Shown here: in pieces, positions 47,709-57,881 of the stretch | How positions within the stretch are numbered: the first letter of the stretch is position 1 | Layout: every line of letters starts with the position of its first letter | Source of the DNA: Trichodelitschia bisporula | Lineage: Eukaryota > Ascomycota > Dothideomycetes > Phaeotrichales > Phaeotrichaceae | Direction: 5' to 3' | Assembly (NCBI GenBank): GCA_010356995.1 | Contig: ML996698.1 | Span: 369,923 to 433,922, forward strand | Length of the DNA: 64,000 bases | Program-made: the position numbers and the translations under genes | Notes under the pieces: model-generated | What the model was told of the DNA's origin: nothing | What the model saw: only the letters and a program-made list of their open reading frames with translations | The model's database searches: none

Positions 47709-48510
47709 TCAGTCTGGGGTCAACAGCGTTTCTTGCCCTGAGCTGTGCAGCTGCCCAGATTCCGCATGAGGTCTCGACACGCAGAGCTCCCTTTTTAAAC
47801 GTGCATTTTCTGTCTCCAGAGCCTCAATCTTCTCCTGCATGGTCTCATTTTGCTCCTTTGCCCCAAGACTGAGCTCCTCCACGATCTTGATTATGCGCCA
47901 CAAACGCAGTACGATAACAAGTGAAGCCACCTCTTCGGCCAATCCGCGTAGTGTCGTATCCGCAACAAGTCCAGCCAAAATTACCAGCGCATCGAAGCAT
48001 CGAAACGGCGAGCGGAAATAGCTATTACTTTTAGTCAAAATCGCTGGTGCAGTTGGCGTGCAATCGGCGCTTGTGAAATTGTAAGATCAACTTACGAGAG
48101 TCCGAAGGCCCATACCGATACCAGTAGCTCTGCCACGAAGAGGCAAGATATAGTCAGGCCAGTAGCTGCAAGAGTATCCAGGGCTACCTGCCAGCCACGT
48201 CCTTTACCACCGGATTCGCAGCGGAACAGCTGTACGAGGAATTCTGGTTGACAAACGTTATGCCGATGCAAATGAGGGGAGTCGTTTTTTCAGAGACTGT
48301 ACCCGCGATGACACAAGTGACGTCAAGCACAACCAGCATAATTACGGCGTAGTGGCCCGTTTTGGACGTCAAGACGTTTTGGATTCTCTCGCGGGGATTG
48401 GGGATGCAGATGGCATGTGCTCCGGGCTGGATCCATTGCTTGAAATTCGCGATCGGGTGGGAGAGGAAGGGCATTCGTTGCCCTGTAACATGTTCTTCGT
48501 CATGCTGCAT
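47709..48510 (-). CDS. Voltage-gated proton channel (Hv1 type)
   Basis: Exons (minus) 48510-48303, 48243-48096 and 48021-47709 give 222 aa. Four transmembrane segments form a stand-alone voltage sensor. S1 (residues 54-78) has Asp63 at the family selectivity-filter position and ends LFRCE. S2 (90-116) has Glu108, and S3 (127-144) has Asp129 and Asp140. S4 (150-167) carries VLRLWRIIK, with Arg158, Trp160, Arg161 and Lys164. The C-terminal tail is a coiled coil (about 168-198, EKIEALETENARLKREL) like the dimerisation helix of animal Hv1. Such channels export H+ under depolarisation. Both introns are phase-consistent, and intron 1 links VIA to EFLVQLF. In animal Hv1 the third S4 charge is Arg; here it is Lys. 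Confidence 0.92.
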
Positions 48511-49016
48511 AGCTTGAAGGCGGTTTGGAGTGATGTTCGATTAACGTGAAGCTGTCTGTACCTATGTACGCGACTACCATAACGTATTAGCTGACCAGCC
48601 AGTGAGTGACTTGCTAGGTTTGGCAGTGACGAACTGACGCCATAGACGCGCGGTAGTTCGCACTTGATAAAGCTTATCTAAGCGCCGCCGAGGCCCCCTT
48701 GGCCGCAGCAAGTTCCGCGTCGTGCACAGACCGTAACGCTAGTCTAGACGCAAGCACGTCCAGGAAACCTCTCCTCGCTCCATCACCTCTTCTGAACCTT
48801 TCCGGTCAGTGTCGATACCTCGAACTTACTCATACTTGACCCACCGTGTGCTTTCACACTCGCACCTTCGGCAGTCAAACGTGTGTCCACTTATCCTCGC
48901 TGCGCAAAATAACGCCACCTGTAAGATCTACCACTTTTTTTGGCGTTCTCAGCATTTCAAGTACTAAGCAGCTCTTCCTAACAGTTCTTGACGCAAACTC
49001 GCCGCATCCCACCGAT
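48511..49016. promoter_or_regulatory. Divergent promoter region, proton channel and PAB2
   Basis: 506 bp without a supported gene. A C/T-rich leader precedes the PAB2 ATG. Confidence 0.4.
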
Positions 49017-49974
49017 ATGTCAGAGCCTAGCCCCCAGCGTGAAGTGGAGGAGCGCAGTGGCGACATCAGTAATGTCGACGCGCTAGACGTTCACGAAGAC
49101 AACGAAAACGATGAAGTAGGCGGATCGTTGATATTCCGTGGCCAGTGAACTCACCAACATGCAGGAGGAAATAGCCAAAATGAAGAAGCGTCTCGAAGAC
49201 ATGGAGGCTGAAGCCGCGAAGCTCCGCGAGATGCAGAACGTACTCGACAACACGAACCCGGCTGGATACAACGGCCATTCAGAAAACAAAGAGGCCATTG
49301 ATGCACGTAGCATCTTCGTGGGCAACGTCGACTACGGTGCCTCTCCGGAAGAGATTCAGGATCATTTCAAGAGCTGCGGCTCCATCAACCGGGTGACCAT
49401 CCTGCTGGATAAGTTCACTGGTCATCCTAAGGGGTTAGTCTGAAAAGAGTCTGAAGCACTTGGAATTTGACAATGAGCACATTGGTCTGCGCGATAAGTT
49501 ATCGCACGGCCATTCCCATGATCACCTCAAGAATCCTTCGCTTCCTGGCAAGAGCTTGGCAGCAAGAGGCGGAACACTAATTGGGCGTATGCAGGTATGC
49601 CTATGTGGAGTTTTCCGAGCCACGTCTTGTGACACAGGCATTGGTCCTGAACGATAGCGTTTTCCGAGGTCGCAACTTGAAGGTATGACCACTCGAATGC
49701 GTCAGCCTCGTCAGTTTAACCCATGTGTAGGTCATCCCCAAACGCACCAATCTCCCTGGGATGACGCGTGGCCGTGGCCGCGGTGGTGGGCCTCCTGCGG
49801 GTCGTGGTGGCTTTGGTGGTCGCGGTCGCGGATACGGTGCTCCGTACCCTCACCCTCCACGTGGCGGGTAAGTCTATAATCTAACCCTAACACATCTCTT
49901 AAGTCGTTTCTGACTTCTTCGCCAGGTATCGTGGTGGATTCCGAGGCAGAGGCAGGGGTTTTTCTCCGTATTAG
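49017..49974 (+). CDS. PAB2: Nuclear poly(A)-binding protein Pab2 (PABPN1 type)
   Basis: Exons 49017-49115, 49165-49433, 49595-49682, 49731-49867 and 49926-49974 give 213 aa. The layout matches Pab2/PABPN1. An acidic N-terminus comes first, then a short coiled coil ([20 protein letters not shown]). One RRM follows, with RNP2 IFVGNVDYG and RNP1 KGYAYVEF formed across the second splice. The tail is rich in RGG/GRG and ends GFSPY. The protein binds nuclear poly(A) and links tail synthesis to RNA surveillance. Intron 2, at 161 nt, is three times the usual length here and interrupts the RRM just before RNP1. Divergent from the proton channel. Confidence 0.93.
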
Positions 49975-50853
49975 TGTGCGCGAAGAACTGGATTTAGTAG
50001 ACTGGCATATCGCATGTATTTGCATCGCAGCACTAGTGTTGGACCGGGCCGGCTTCGTCTTGAGGCTGATCCGTCGTGGAGTTGGTACTTTGGTCACTGT
50101 AGAATATGGGACAGCCACTAATTTTCTGGGCGTTTTTGGGCGTCTTGATGTTCTTACAGGCACCTCAATATTGGAACGCCTCGTAAAGATGCTCAGATTC
50201 CAGGTGCGAATGTACTGACTCAGAAATAGGTACAGGTATCGTCATCGCCGTAGCATCCAGCACTTGCCAGATCAGCGTCCGGTTTGGGCCCAGGAGTTCA
50301 CCCTGCCTCTGCGGCTTAGAGACAGCGGCCGCACGTAGAGACATCGATCAAGTTAGATGCAAAGTACCAAGTTGCACGCAGTAGAGGGTGAGAATTTGTC
50401 CCCTTTCAAGACGATGACAGGTTTTTACGCTCCCCGTAGGTCTGGCCTTTTCATCAGCTTAAAGTCATTCTACCGGTACAGAGAGCAGCTAGCCTCGACA
50501 CGATAATGAAGCTGCATAACTGTGAAACAGAGTGACATAACTTAGACCAGACGGTATACGGATGTACAGTAAGAAGCCAGTGTACCTACCGTACCACAGT
50601 AATCCGCGCCCGTGCAGTGTTATACCGGTACGGTAGCGCGTTGTGTGGCGATGACGCCCTCGAACGCGAACCCCAGCCACAAGCAGTCGCGAGCCACACG
50701 CGCCTCAGCGCAACTCGCGTTTTCCCCTAACAGAATAAAGTGCCCGCACCTGCACCGCGTCTTACCCTAGTTCCATTGCACCTCACACCCTTCGCCTCCC
50801 ACACTCTCCCCAACATCGTGACGACATTTATTCCATCACCATCCGCCGAGAAA
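49975..50853. other. Intergenic, PAB2 3' region and next promoter
   Basis: An 879-bp stretch with no gene. The frame after the PAB2 stop in another phase is a shadow. From about 50560 to 50640 several GTAC-rich near-palindromes occur, without a clear meaning. Confidence 0.45.
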
Positions 50854-51602
50854 ATGCTCGCTGCTTGGTCGTACCCCACGGCTTACATGCCCCCCCGCCC
50901 GTCTCCACTATCCCCCCGCTCCGCCAACAACTGCACGTCGCCCGCGTACGTGATGTCGAAACCAATATTCGACATGGGCTCGAGTTCACGGCCGGAGAAC
51001 GCCCCGTTCGCGAAGCGTGCCATTAAGGCGAACCCGTTGATGCGCAGCCGCGATGACACCAAGACGCGCCGACGCGACATGTTCATGAAGAAGGTAGAGC
51101 GGGGACGCGACGACGGACGGTGGGAACAACGGCGTGATCAGGTACGAAGCAACCGGCACGTGCATCACGCGATTTCCTCTAATGGCTTATTTAGATTCTC
51201 CGATCCGACTACATTGCCGAGCAGCGTCGGTGGGAGGAGGAACGCATCCGATCAGCACCGGTCGTCAGTCATGAAATCTACGAAGATGAGGATGACCTCC
51301 CAGTCGCCAACCAGGCATCAAACCTTGCCGGTTCATCTGTGGCGAACGCCCCTGAAAGCAACATGAGCCCCGAAGACGAAGCTGAAGCTATTGCCCGCAT
51401 GGAGGAAGAGGAACTCAAAGCCTATCTGGAACTCGCGGAAGAAAAGCCACTGAATGACCACTTCCTTCAAGTTCCTAGCTCGCCCACGCGATACGGAAGC
51501 GACGAAGAAGACTACAATTCACTCTTCAACGAGTTTCTCGCCACCCAGAATGCCCAGGAGCGGTGTCATGAGCTACACACGGATGAAATGGACATGTCGT
51601 GA
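50854..51602 (+). CDS. Fungal conserved protein of unknown function, acidic
   Basis: Exons 50854-51141 and 51195-51602 give 231 aa. The N-terminus (WSYPTAYMPPRPSPLSPRSANN) and the charged middle (RRRDMFMKKVERGRDDGRWEQRRDQ, spliced to ILRSDYIAEQRRWEEER) suggest a helical, disordered-to-coiled protein. The C-terminus is acidic, with EDEAEAIARMEEEELKAYLE and SDEEDYNSLFNEF. No catalytic or membrane features are visible. Intron phase 0 with TATTTAG acceptor. An in-frame ATG at 50740 would add 38 residues, but the conserved-looking part starts at 50854. I cannot assign a function. Confidence 0.72.
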
Positions 51603-51733
51603 GGAGTTTTGGGGTGGCTTGTGTGATTATTGATTTTGTCTATGGACACGATTGCATTGGCGTTGGGGTATAGTAAGTAATGTGGACAGGGAATCTGGAT
51701 CAACAGGGGTGGTGGGGGCGATACAGGATTGTA

Positions 51734-52773
51734 TCATTGCTGAGGGCATCCAGCGTCGATATCTCCAAGCGCTTCCTGAGCCGCGTTCATGTCCCCGACT
51801 AGGTCAGGTGGCGGCGAACCAGCAGCTTGCATCTGTACATATTAGGTTGGACTTCAACTGGTTCTTCAAATGACGCACCTTTTGCATCCTTTCCACAATG
51901 TACTCTCTGCAATCCACTCTCTCATCAGTGTAACCTGCCTCCTCAAACTTGCCCACGATTTCGCGCACGAGCGTCTGCTGCTCTTGGTACCGCTTCAGGT
52001 CATCCGGCTTGACCTTATCCTTGTTTGCTTCCATCCAGGCGGGGAACTTGTCGTGCAGCTCCTTCATGGGCTCATAGAGAATCTCCTTATTCGTGAGCTG
52101 CTCCATCATGCCGAAAAGTAGCTTCGAGAAATCTTCCTCAGATCCTAAGCCTTCAGCACCGCCCTTCTCCATTTCTTTGAGCATGGCAGCCAGGAAGTCA
52201 TCCTCCTCACTCGATTGTGCCGCCGCTTGGCCCGCCGCCTCGCTGCTCGTCTGCATCCGCTCCATGGTCTTTCGGATGGTCTCCTGGAAGGATGCCTCTG
52301 CCTTGGCCGCCGCATCTTCAGCCGCGGCCTTGGAGCTACCTGTCACTTCGGGGGGCGGCGCAGGTCCTAGCAGGGTGGGGTTCGCGGTAGCGGCTTCGCC
52401 GAGCTCCTTGACGAGATCCTCGAATTGCTTCTGCATCTCCGGTGATGTGTGCAGCTCCCCCAGTAGATCCGCCATGCCAGCCTGCAGCTGCTTCGCGAAC
52501 TCATCATCGTCTGGGAACGGTAGAAGTGGATCTGAAGCACTGGGGGCAGTGGGGGGTCGACCGGGACCGGAGGATGTGGGGAGGGGCTTGGAATCGAGCT
52601 TGGTTGCGGCAAATTCATCAAGGACATCTGATGCAACGTCAGGTCAAGTGCGAAGCTGGAGCGACAGTGGACATGCCATCTAGATCGGAGAGATCATCCT
52701 CATCAGGGTCGGGCGCATCCTCTATTGCAGCGGCCTGCGGGGGAACTTCTTGTGATTTGCTGTCTTCCGACAT
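51734..52773 (-). CDS. PEX19: Peroxisomal membrane protein import receptor Pex19
   Basis: Exons (minus) 52773-52677, 52627-51879 and 51832-51734 give 314 aa. Pex19 binds peroxisomal membrane proteins and docks on Pex3. The acidic N-terminus (DEDDLSDLD, spliced to DVLDEFAA) is the Pex3-binding part. DDEFAKQLQAGMADLLGEL and the helical cargo domain follow, with FSKLLFGMMEQLTNKEILYEPMKEL and FPAWMEANKDK. The C-terminus ends CPQQ, the CaaX farnesylation box typical of Pex19. Intron 1 requires a GC donor (G/GCATGT), since phase and the DVLDEF junction leave no GT option. Intron 2 is standard. Convergent with the unknown gene on its left. Confidence 0.94.
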
Positions 52774-53560
52774 CGCTGCGCGGGTTGGTCAATGGCGCAT
52801 ACAAAGTCCGATTCGTGAATTAGATCGCGGTGTTGTTTCCTTTTGCTGAGCCGTGAAGGCGGGAGAGTGGTTAAGAAGTTGGAGCGTTGACTGGGAAAGG
52901 CTTTACGAGGTTGCTCAATCTGCCGAGGGGCAAAGGCGGGAATCAGCCTCCATGTGGGGAACTGGCGCAGAGTCTGGGAGTGGGCTTGTGATTGTGTACA
53001 CGGGACATTCACCGCCGCACGGCGAACTGATATCTGTCGGGACAATACCAACAGCGGTGCGTACACTCTCCGTGCTTGGAGCAATGCTTTCGAATTACTT
53101 TTCCGGAAGACACAGACGATGTTTACAGAATTCACTTCTGGATCACGTGCTGTGTAGTTCTGAGGCACCCAAGTGAACAGCCATGAAGGTAAGGCGATCG
53201 GTGGCCGTGCTCCGCGCTCCGACGGTCATTACGGTTTGGCTGCTGAGCAAAGCGACTCTTTCTCTGCCTCACTCACTCACAACGTCTTCGCTCCAACCCC
53301 CCTTTCCACGGAAGGCTCTTTCAGACGCCCAGTCCTGCGTCTCCGTGCCATAATAACGTGGTGAGCTGCGAGCTTCGAGACTTCACCCTACCTTGAAGCC
53401 TCTCCACATTCGTCGAACCACGGGCATCCACAGTGCTTGTCGGCTTTGCAGGTTGCCACAGCTCTTTATCTTGCGCTACATATCTATCTGGCTTCTATCT
53501 GGCACTTTAGGTCTCCAGGTCATCCCCCCGCTGAAGTAGACGTCTTCATCAGTCGCCACG
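52774..53560. promoter_or_regulatory. Divergent promoter region, PEX19 and UBC9
   Basis: 787 bp with no supported gene. Frames such as 52853-53176 have no domain. Confidence 0.4.
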
Positions 53561-54146
53561 ATGTCACTGTGCCAGAACAGACTCCAAGAAGAGCGGTGCG
53601 CCACCTCACTCACAGATGGCCTCACGTCCACAGACCACCGGCTAATATACTCGCAGGAAGCAGTGGCGCCGTGACCACCCCTTTGGCTTCTTCGCCAAAC
53701 CTCTACGTACTCCGCAGGGTGCCCTCGATCTTAAGCGTTGGGACTGTGGTGTCCCCGGAAAGGACAAGACGCTGTGGGAGGGTGGACTTTTCAAGCTGGA
53801 GGTCATATTCCCTGACGGTGTGTACTGACGTTCGCATATTCCTTACAATGTTGCTGACTTGGCGCCAGAATACCCCACCAAGCCGCCCAAGTGCAAGTTC
53901 ACCCCCCCACTGTTCCACCCGAACGTCTACCCTTCCGGCACCGTGTGTTTGTCCATCTTGAATGAAGAGGATGGCTGGAAGCCGGCGATCACCATCAAAG
54001 AGATCCTTCTAGGCATCCAGTCACTGCTTGATGAACCAAACCCCGATTCTCCAGCTCAGGCCGAGGCCTACAACCTGTTCAAGAAGGATCGCCCTGGCTA
54101 CGAGCGTAAGATCAAGTCCATCGTCAAGGATAACCCAGCTCCTTAG
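53561..54146 (+). CDS. UBC9: SUMO-conjugating E2 enzyme Ubc9
   Basis: Exons 53561-53595, 53657-53817 and 53869-54146 give 157 aa, the exact size of the family. Ubc9 transfers SUMO from the E1 to lysines in substrates. The catalytic Cys92 is in [12 protein letters not shown], preceded by the HPN motif ([10 protein letters not shown]). The N-terminal helix [20 protein letters not shown] and FGFFAKP bind SUMO and E1. The C-terminus has [18 protein letters not shown]. The first exon is only 35 nt and easily missed by automatic callers. The two introns (61 and 51 nt) fall at the ER/RK and D/E junctions. Confidence 0.97.
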
Positions 54147-54526
54147 GTTTGCCATGGCGAGCTTTACTGTTCTGGCGCATTGGAGGTAGGGCTGTGCGCG
54201 GGACTCATGATACCAGCAACGTTGTGCGGCGGATTGGCGTTAGTGGATCTGGGAGATTTTGTCGGGCTAGAGACACCTTGGCGATTCGATTTGCATCTAA
54301 CAAGGCGTCTGCGTTGGCCGACGGCATGGCACTCACCAGATGAAATACTGCGATGATTATCATATTTCGGGTTAGACGTGCATAATGTCATTGAGCGTTT
54401 ACACCCAGTAAACCCTTCACCTATTACCTATGCCCTAGTTCTACAGCAAAGGAACCCTTCATCTGCCGCGCCCACGCCATAACCGCACTCGTAGAATGCC
54501 CATCCCACAATCCCACAAAGACTGAG
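54147..54526. other. Convergent spacer, UBC9 and DUF7918 gene
   Basis: Two 3' ends meet here. Nothing else is seen. Confidence 0.45.
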
Positions 54527-55513
54527 TTAGTCAGTCAAATCAATCGTCTCCACCTCCCGTTTGATCCGGGAGCGCGTGGGGCCACCACCAGCGGTTGATA
54601 GCTTGCGTTTGGTGGTCTGTGTCCTGTCCTCTGACTTGACGGGCTGATCAACCATCTCGAACCCATCACGGTCAATGCCCTTCTTCTCCTCGGCGCGCGG
54701 AATGATATATTCCGTTTCAAGGTCGCCTGGAAACTTATTAACAACCTTTCCCATACCAATTCAACATATCTTACGCTTGGACCGGTACCGAAACTCGAAA
54801 GTCGCGAATGGGTGTTGCAGGGTATCGATCCAGTTGATCCGGACATGGTCGGGCCTCTTAATCGTCTTTGGCTGTCCGAGGCTAGATTCGTTAGCAATGT
54901 AGGTGGATGCGGCATCCTACTGTAGGCTGAAACATACGTTGCCGAGTGTGATATGGCTTTACCCTTCAACGCTTTCTCTGCAATAGATTTCTTTTCCAAA
55001 TCGTATTTCTGCTCAGAAGGGCCAGGGTAAAGGTCCAGCTGCTCGCAGCGGTGCAATCGGACCTCAATTTTGCCCAGATCCTGAGCCCCGGATCGCTGCC
55101 CTGATTGGTCGTCGACTATCCGCAATTAGCTACATGCACCAAACTTGAGAGTCTTGACATTTACCCGTAACCAGGTTTGTAAACATGTAGTTTTGCTCGA
55201 CCCATCTCCCGTCGATGAACGAAATTTGGCTGGCAAGAGTAACTGGGTGAAGCCTTCCGCGGGAAGGAACCAGGCCGGTCAACGCTCTGCCATCCAAGGT
55301 GGGACGAACATTGATGTCGTACTTTCGGTGTGTAAAGTCTTCGTCAAACTGCACACGGATCTCAAAATACTGTCCCGCCTTCGACTCGATGTAGCAGACG
55401 GTCGTACGGGGCTGGGGGGCATCGTCACCGTCCGGTTGAGAGTACTCAGGCAGGGTCTCGCCGTTGCTCACGATAGTGACGTTGAGGCCTGGCAGCCCTG
55501 GAAGGATTGCCAT
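54527..55513 (-). CDS. DUF7918-like fungal protein with C-terminal SUMO-interaction-like motif
   Basis: Exons (minus) 55513-55165, 55115-54938, 54881-54775 and 54726-54527 give 277 aa. The start MAILPGLPGLNVTIV and the beta-rich domain (CYIESKAGQYFEIRVQF, FTHRKYDINVRPTLDGR) match the fungal DUF7918 family, whose function is unknown. INWIDTLQHPFATFEFRYRSK closes the domain. The tail is charged, has two basic clusters and ends ETIDLTD, close to the VIDLT class of SUMO-interaction motif. All three introns are in phase (49, 56 and 48 nt). The neighbour across the spacer is Ubc9. A SUMO link is inference. Confidence 0.82.
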
Positions 55514-56471
55514 AGTTTCGGCAGCGCCTTGTCGCGAGAAAAGAAGCGAAAGGTGGGTGGACAATCACTATGACTGGCAAAGGCTTGTGGTGAGGTTGAG
55601 GAATGGGGAACTTCCATATACGCGAGCTCAGTATGACCACACGCTATCACGTGACTGGCGGCCTCAACGCGCTGGGATTCGAAAGGATACGGCACGATGA
55701 GCAGCCAGCAGGAAAGTACGTGGTCGCCCCCCTGGGCAATTTCTATGGTACGCCTCAGGGAAGGACGGCAATGACTTTTTCGGGTGGGCCCCACGGGCCT
55801 GTTGACTTTCAGGTATCAATGTCTTTCACGTCTTGGCCAGCGCCTTCTGTGGCCGCTTGGGTTCAGCCTTGTCTTGGACGGGCACGGACGGCCAGCGTTA
55901 CGATCCTTGTGCGGTCCCTCAAGCGAAAGTCTGGCAACATTGACAGTTCGCATGTGCAAACTTCCAGCAAAGTCCAGTATCTCCGTTATCTCGTCTGCGC
56001 CATTTATACGCCATTCACACGCCATTTGGAGAGAGAAGGCGACCCGAGAAGTCCATGATGATGTGGGATCGACGACCGACCATCCCCTAGCGCAGCTATC
56101 AACTTAGCTTGCTTGTAAATCAACATTTTACTGTAGTAGACGCCAAGGTGGCTATCCGAGCTGGGGCCAATGCCTTTCGTACCGCAGGAATCGGGCAATT
56201 CAGATGGAGAGGCCGATGGTGTCTATATAATCGTCGTTTGAGCTCGTTTCCCCTCACTCAAAGTGCGGTACTGCGGACCAATCAGCTTCCTTCTCGATAT
56301 GGGACCGCCGAGGATATGGAAAGTATGTCCAGTACGGTAAGCATAGCATTTACCCCGTCCCGTTCCTTGATATTCACAAGCCTCTAGCTTATAAGGACTC
56401 TCAATCCCGATGCTCCACCCTACCCCGCACTTTTAAACGACACACAACCTTACCTTCGTTGAATCGATATC
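55514..56471. promoter_or_regulatory. Divergent promoter region, DUF7918 gene and beta-lactamase-like gene
   Basis: 958 bp with only domainless short frames on either strand. Confidence 0.4.
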
Positions 56472-57729
56472 ATGGGCTCAATCACAGGTTCAGACTTTGA
56501 AAAGATCCTCTCAGAGGCTACTGCCCGCGACGCGAAAAACGTTCCAGGCGTTGTCCTTGCCGCAATTGATAAAGATGGTATGCAATAAGTCACCCATTCC
56601 CTGCGCTGATGCTGACTCGGACCAAGGCAAAACTATCTATAGCAAAGCGTCCGGTTACAATGGTGTAGCGCCGGATGCTGGCCCCATTGACCCTGACGGC
56701 ACCTTCTGGATCGCCTCATGCACCAAGCTGATCACGAGTATCTGCGCTCTGCAATGTGTGGAAAAGGGACTAGTCTCCCTAGACGAGGACATTTCGCGCA
56801 TCCTCCCTGAACTCAAGGACCCGGAGATTGCATCACTTGACTCTTCAGCCCCGAATGGCTTCAAGCTTACGCCGGCTAAGAACCGCGTCACCCTCCGCCA
56901 GCTCCTCACGCACTCCAGCGGCGTTGGCTACGAGTGGATGAATCCCACGCTACAAGCCTGGCGCAAGGTGCATGGCCCGCCAGCCGAGGAGCTCAGCGGC
57001 AAGATTGTTGCAACTTACTCGATGCCGCTGCTGTTCGAGCCCGGCGAAGGGTGGATGTACGGTGGCGGACTGGACTGGGCGGGCGTCATGGTGCAGCGGC
57101 TGAACGGCGATCAATCCCTTGGTGACTACATGGACGAGCACATCTTCAAGCCCTTCGGCATGAACTCAACGACCTTCCAGCTCAACCAACGCCCAGATAT
57201 CAAGAAGCGCGTTGTCCAGGCGGCGACGCGCACGCCCGATGATGGCTTGGTGCCCCATCCGAAGGCAGTGTGGCTCGAGGAGGTGCATGAGCACTCCGGA
57301 GGTGGTGGGCTCTGGTCGTCCGTCAACGATTACATCAAGGTGCTGCACGATCTGGTCAAGGACGAGCCGACTCTGCTGAAGAAGGAAACCGTTGAGACGC
57401 TACTTATTGCACCGCAGCTGGATCCCGAGGGCCCGGCGGTGCGCCAGCTCGCCGGGGCACGTGGGGCCGTGGGAGCCAATGCTGCCGCTGCTGATGTGGG
57501 CATCAGCTATGGGCTCGGCGGAATGGCCATTACCAAGGACAATGAGTTTCTCCCCAAGAACACGCTGTCGTGGGGTGGCTTGCCGAACTTGAAGTGGTTC
57601 GTGAATCGCGACTTGGGAGTGGCTGCTATGTATGCGAGCCAGGTTCTCCCACCTGGTGATGCGAAGAGCACTCATCTGTCGTCGCAGTTCTTCAAGGAGG
57701 TGGTTAGGCTGGCCAAAGAGAAAGCATAG
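56472..57729 (+). CDS. Serine beta-lactamase-fold protein (class C/esterase VIII/LovD type)
   Basis: Exons 56472-56577 and 56627-57729 give 402 aa. The fold covers penicillin-binding proteins, class C lactamases, family VIII esterases and acyltransferases such as LovD. The SxxK nucleophile motif is in WIASCTKLIT. The tyrosine motif is in EGWMYGGGLDW, and the third element is in HSGGGGLWSSVNDY. RQLLTHSSGVGY is another family marker. There is no signal peptide, so it acts inside the cell. An esterase or transacylase role is more likely than antibiotic hydrolysis, but the substrate is unknown. The intron splits the N-terminus at Asp-Gly (KDG/KTIY). Tail to tail with the SPX gene, 152 bp apart. 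Confidence 0.88.
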
Positions 57730-57881
57730 CTTAGTTTTTGATCGATATCAATTCATATTCCTCTAATAATCGTCAGGTCTTGAGATCACTGACACCCAGG
57801 CACTCTCGCGGCTTGCCCAGCCAACGTCATGAAGGGCTTCTGCGGCCTCATGTTCCCCGGATATTTCATCCACCATCGACT

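Noticed and set aside
49881-49900. Telomere-like CTAACCCTAAC inside a PAB2 intron, and TTAGGGTTA in a Vtc5-like intron
   Set aside because: Both are single occurrences overlapping branch-point consensus (CTAAC), not arrays.
49931-50218. 95-codon frame over the PAB2 3' end
   Set aside because: It overlaps the last PAB2 exon in another phase and has no family similarity.
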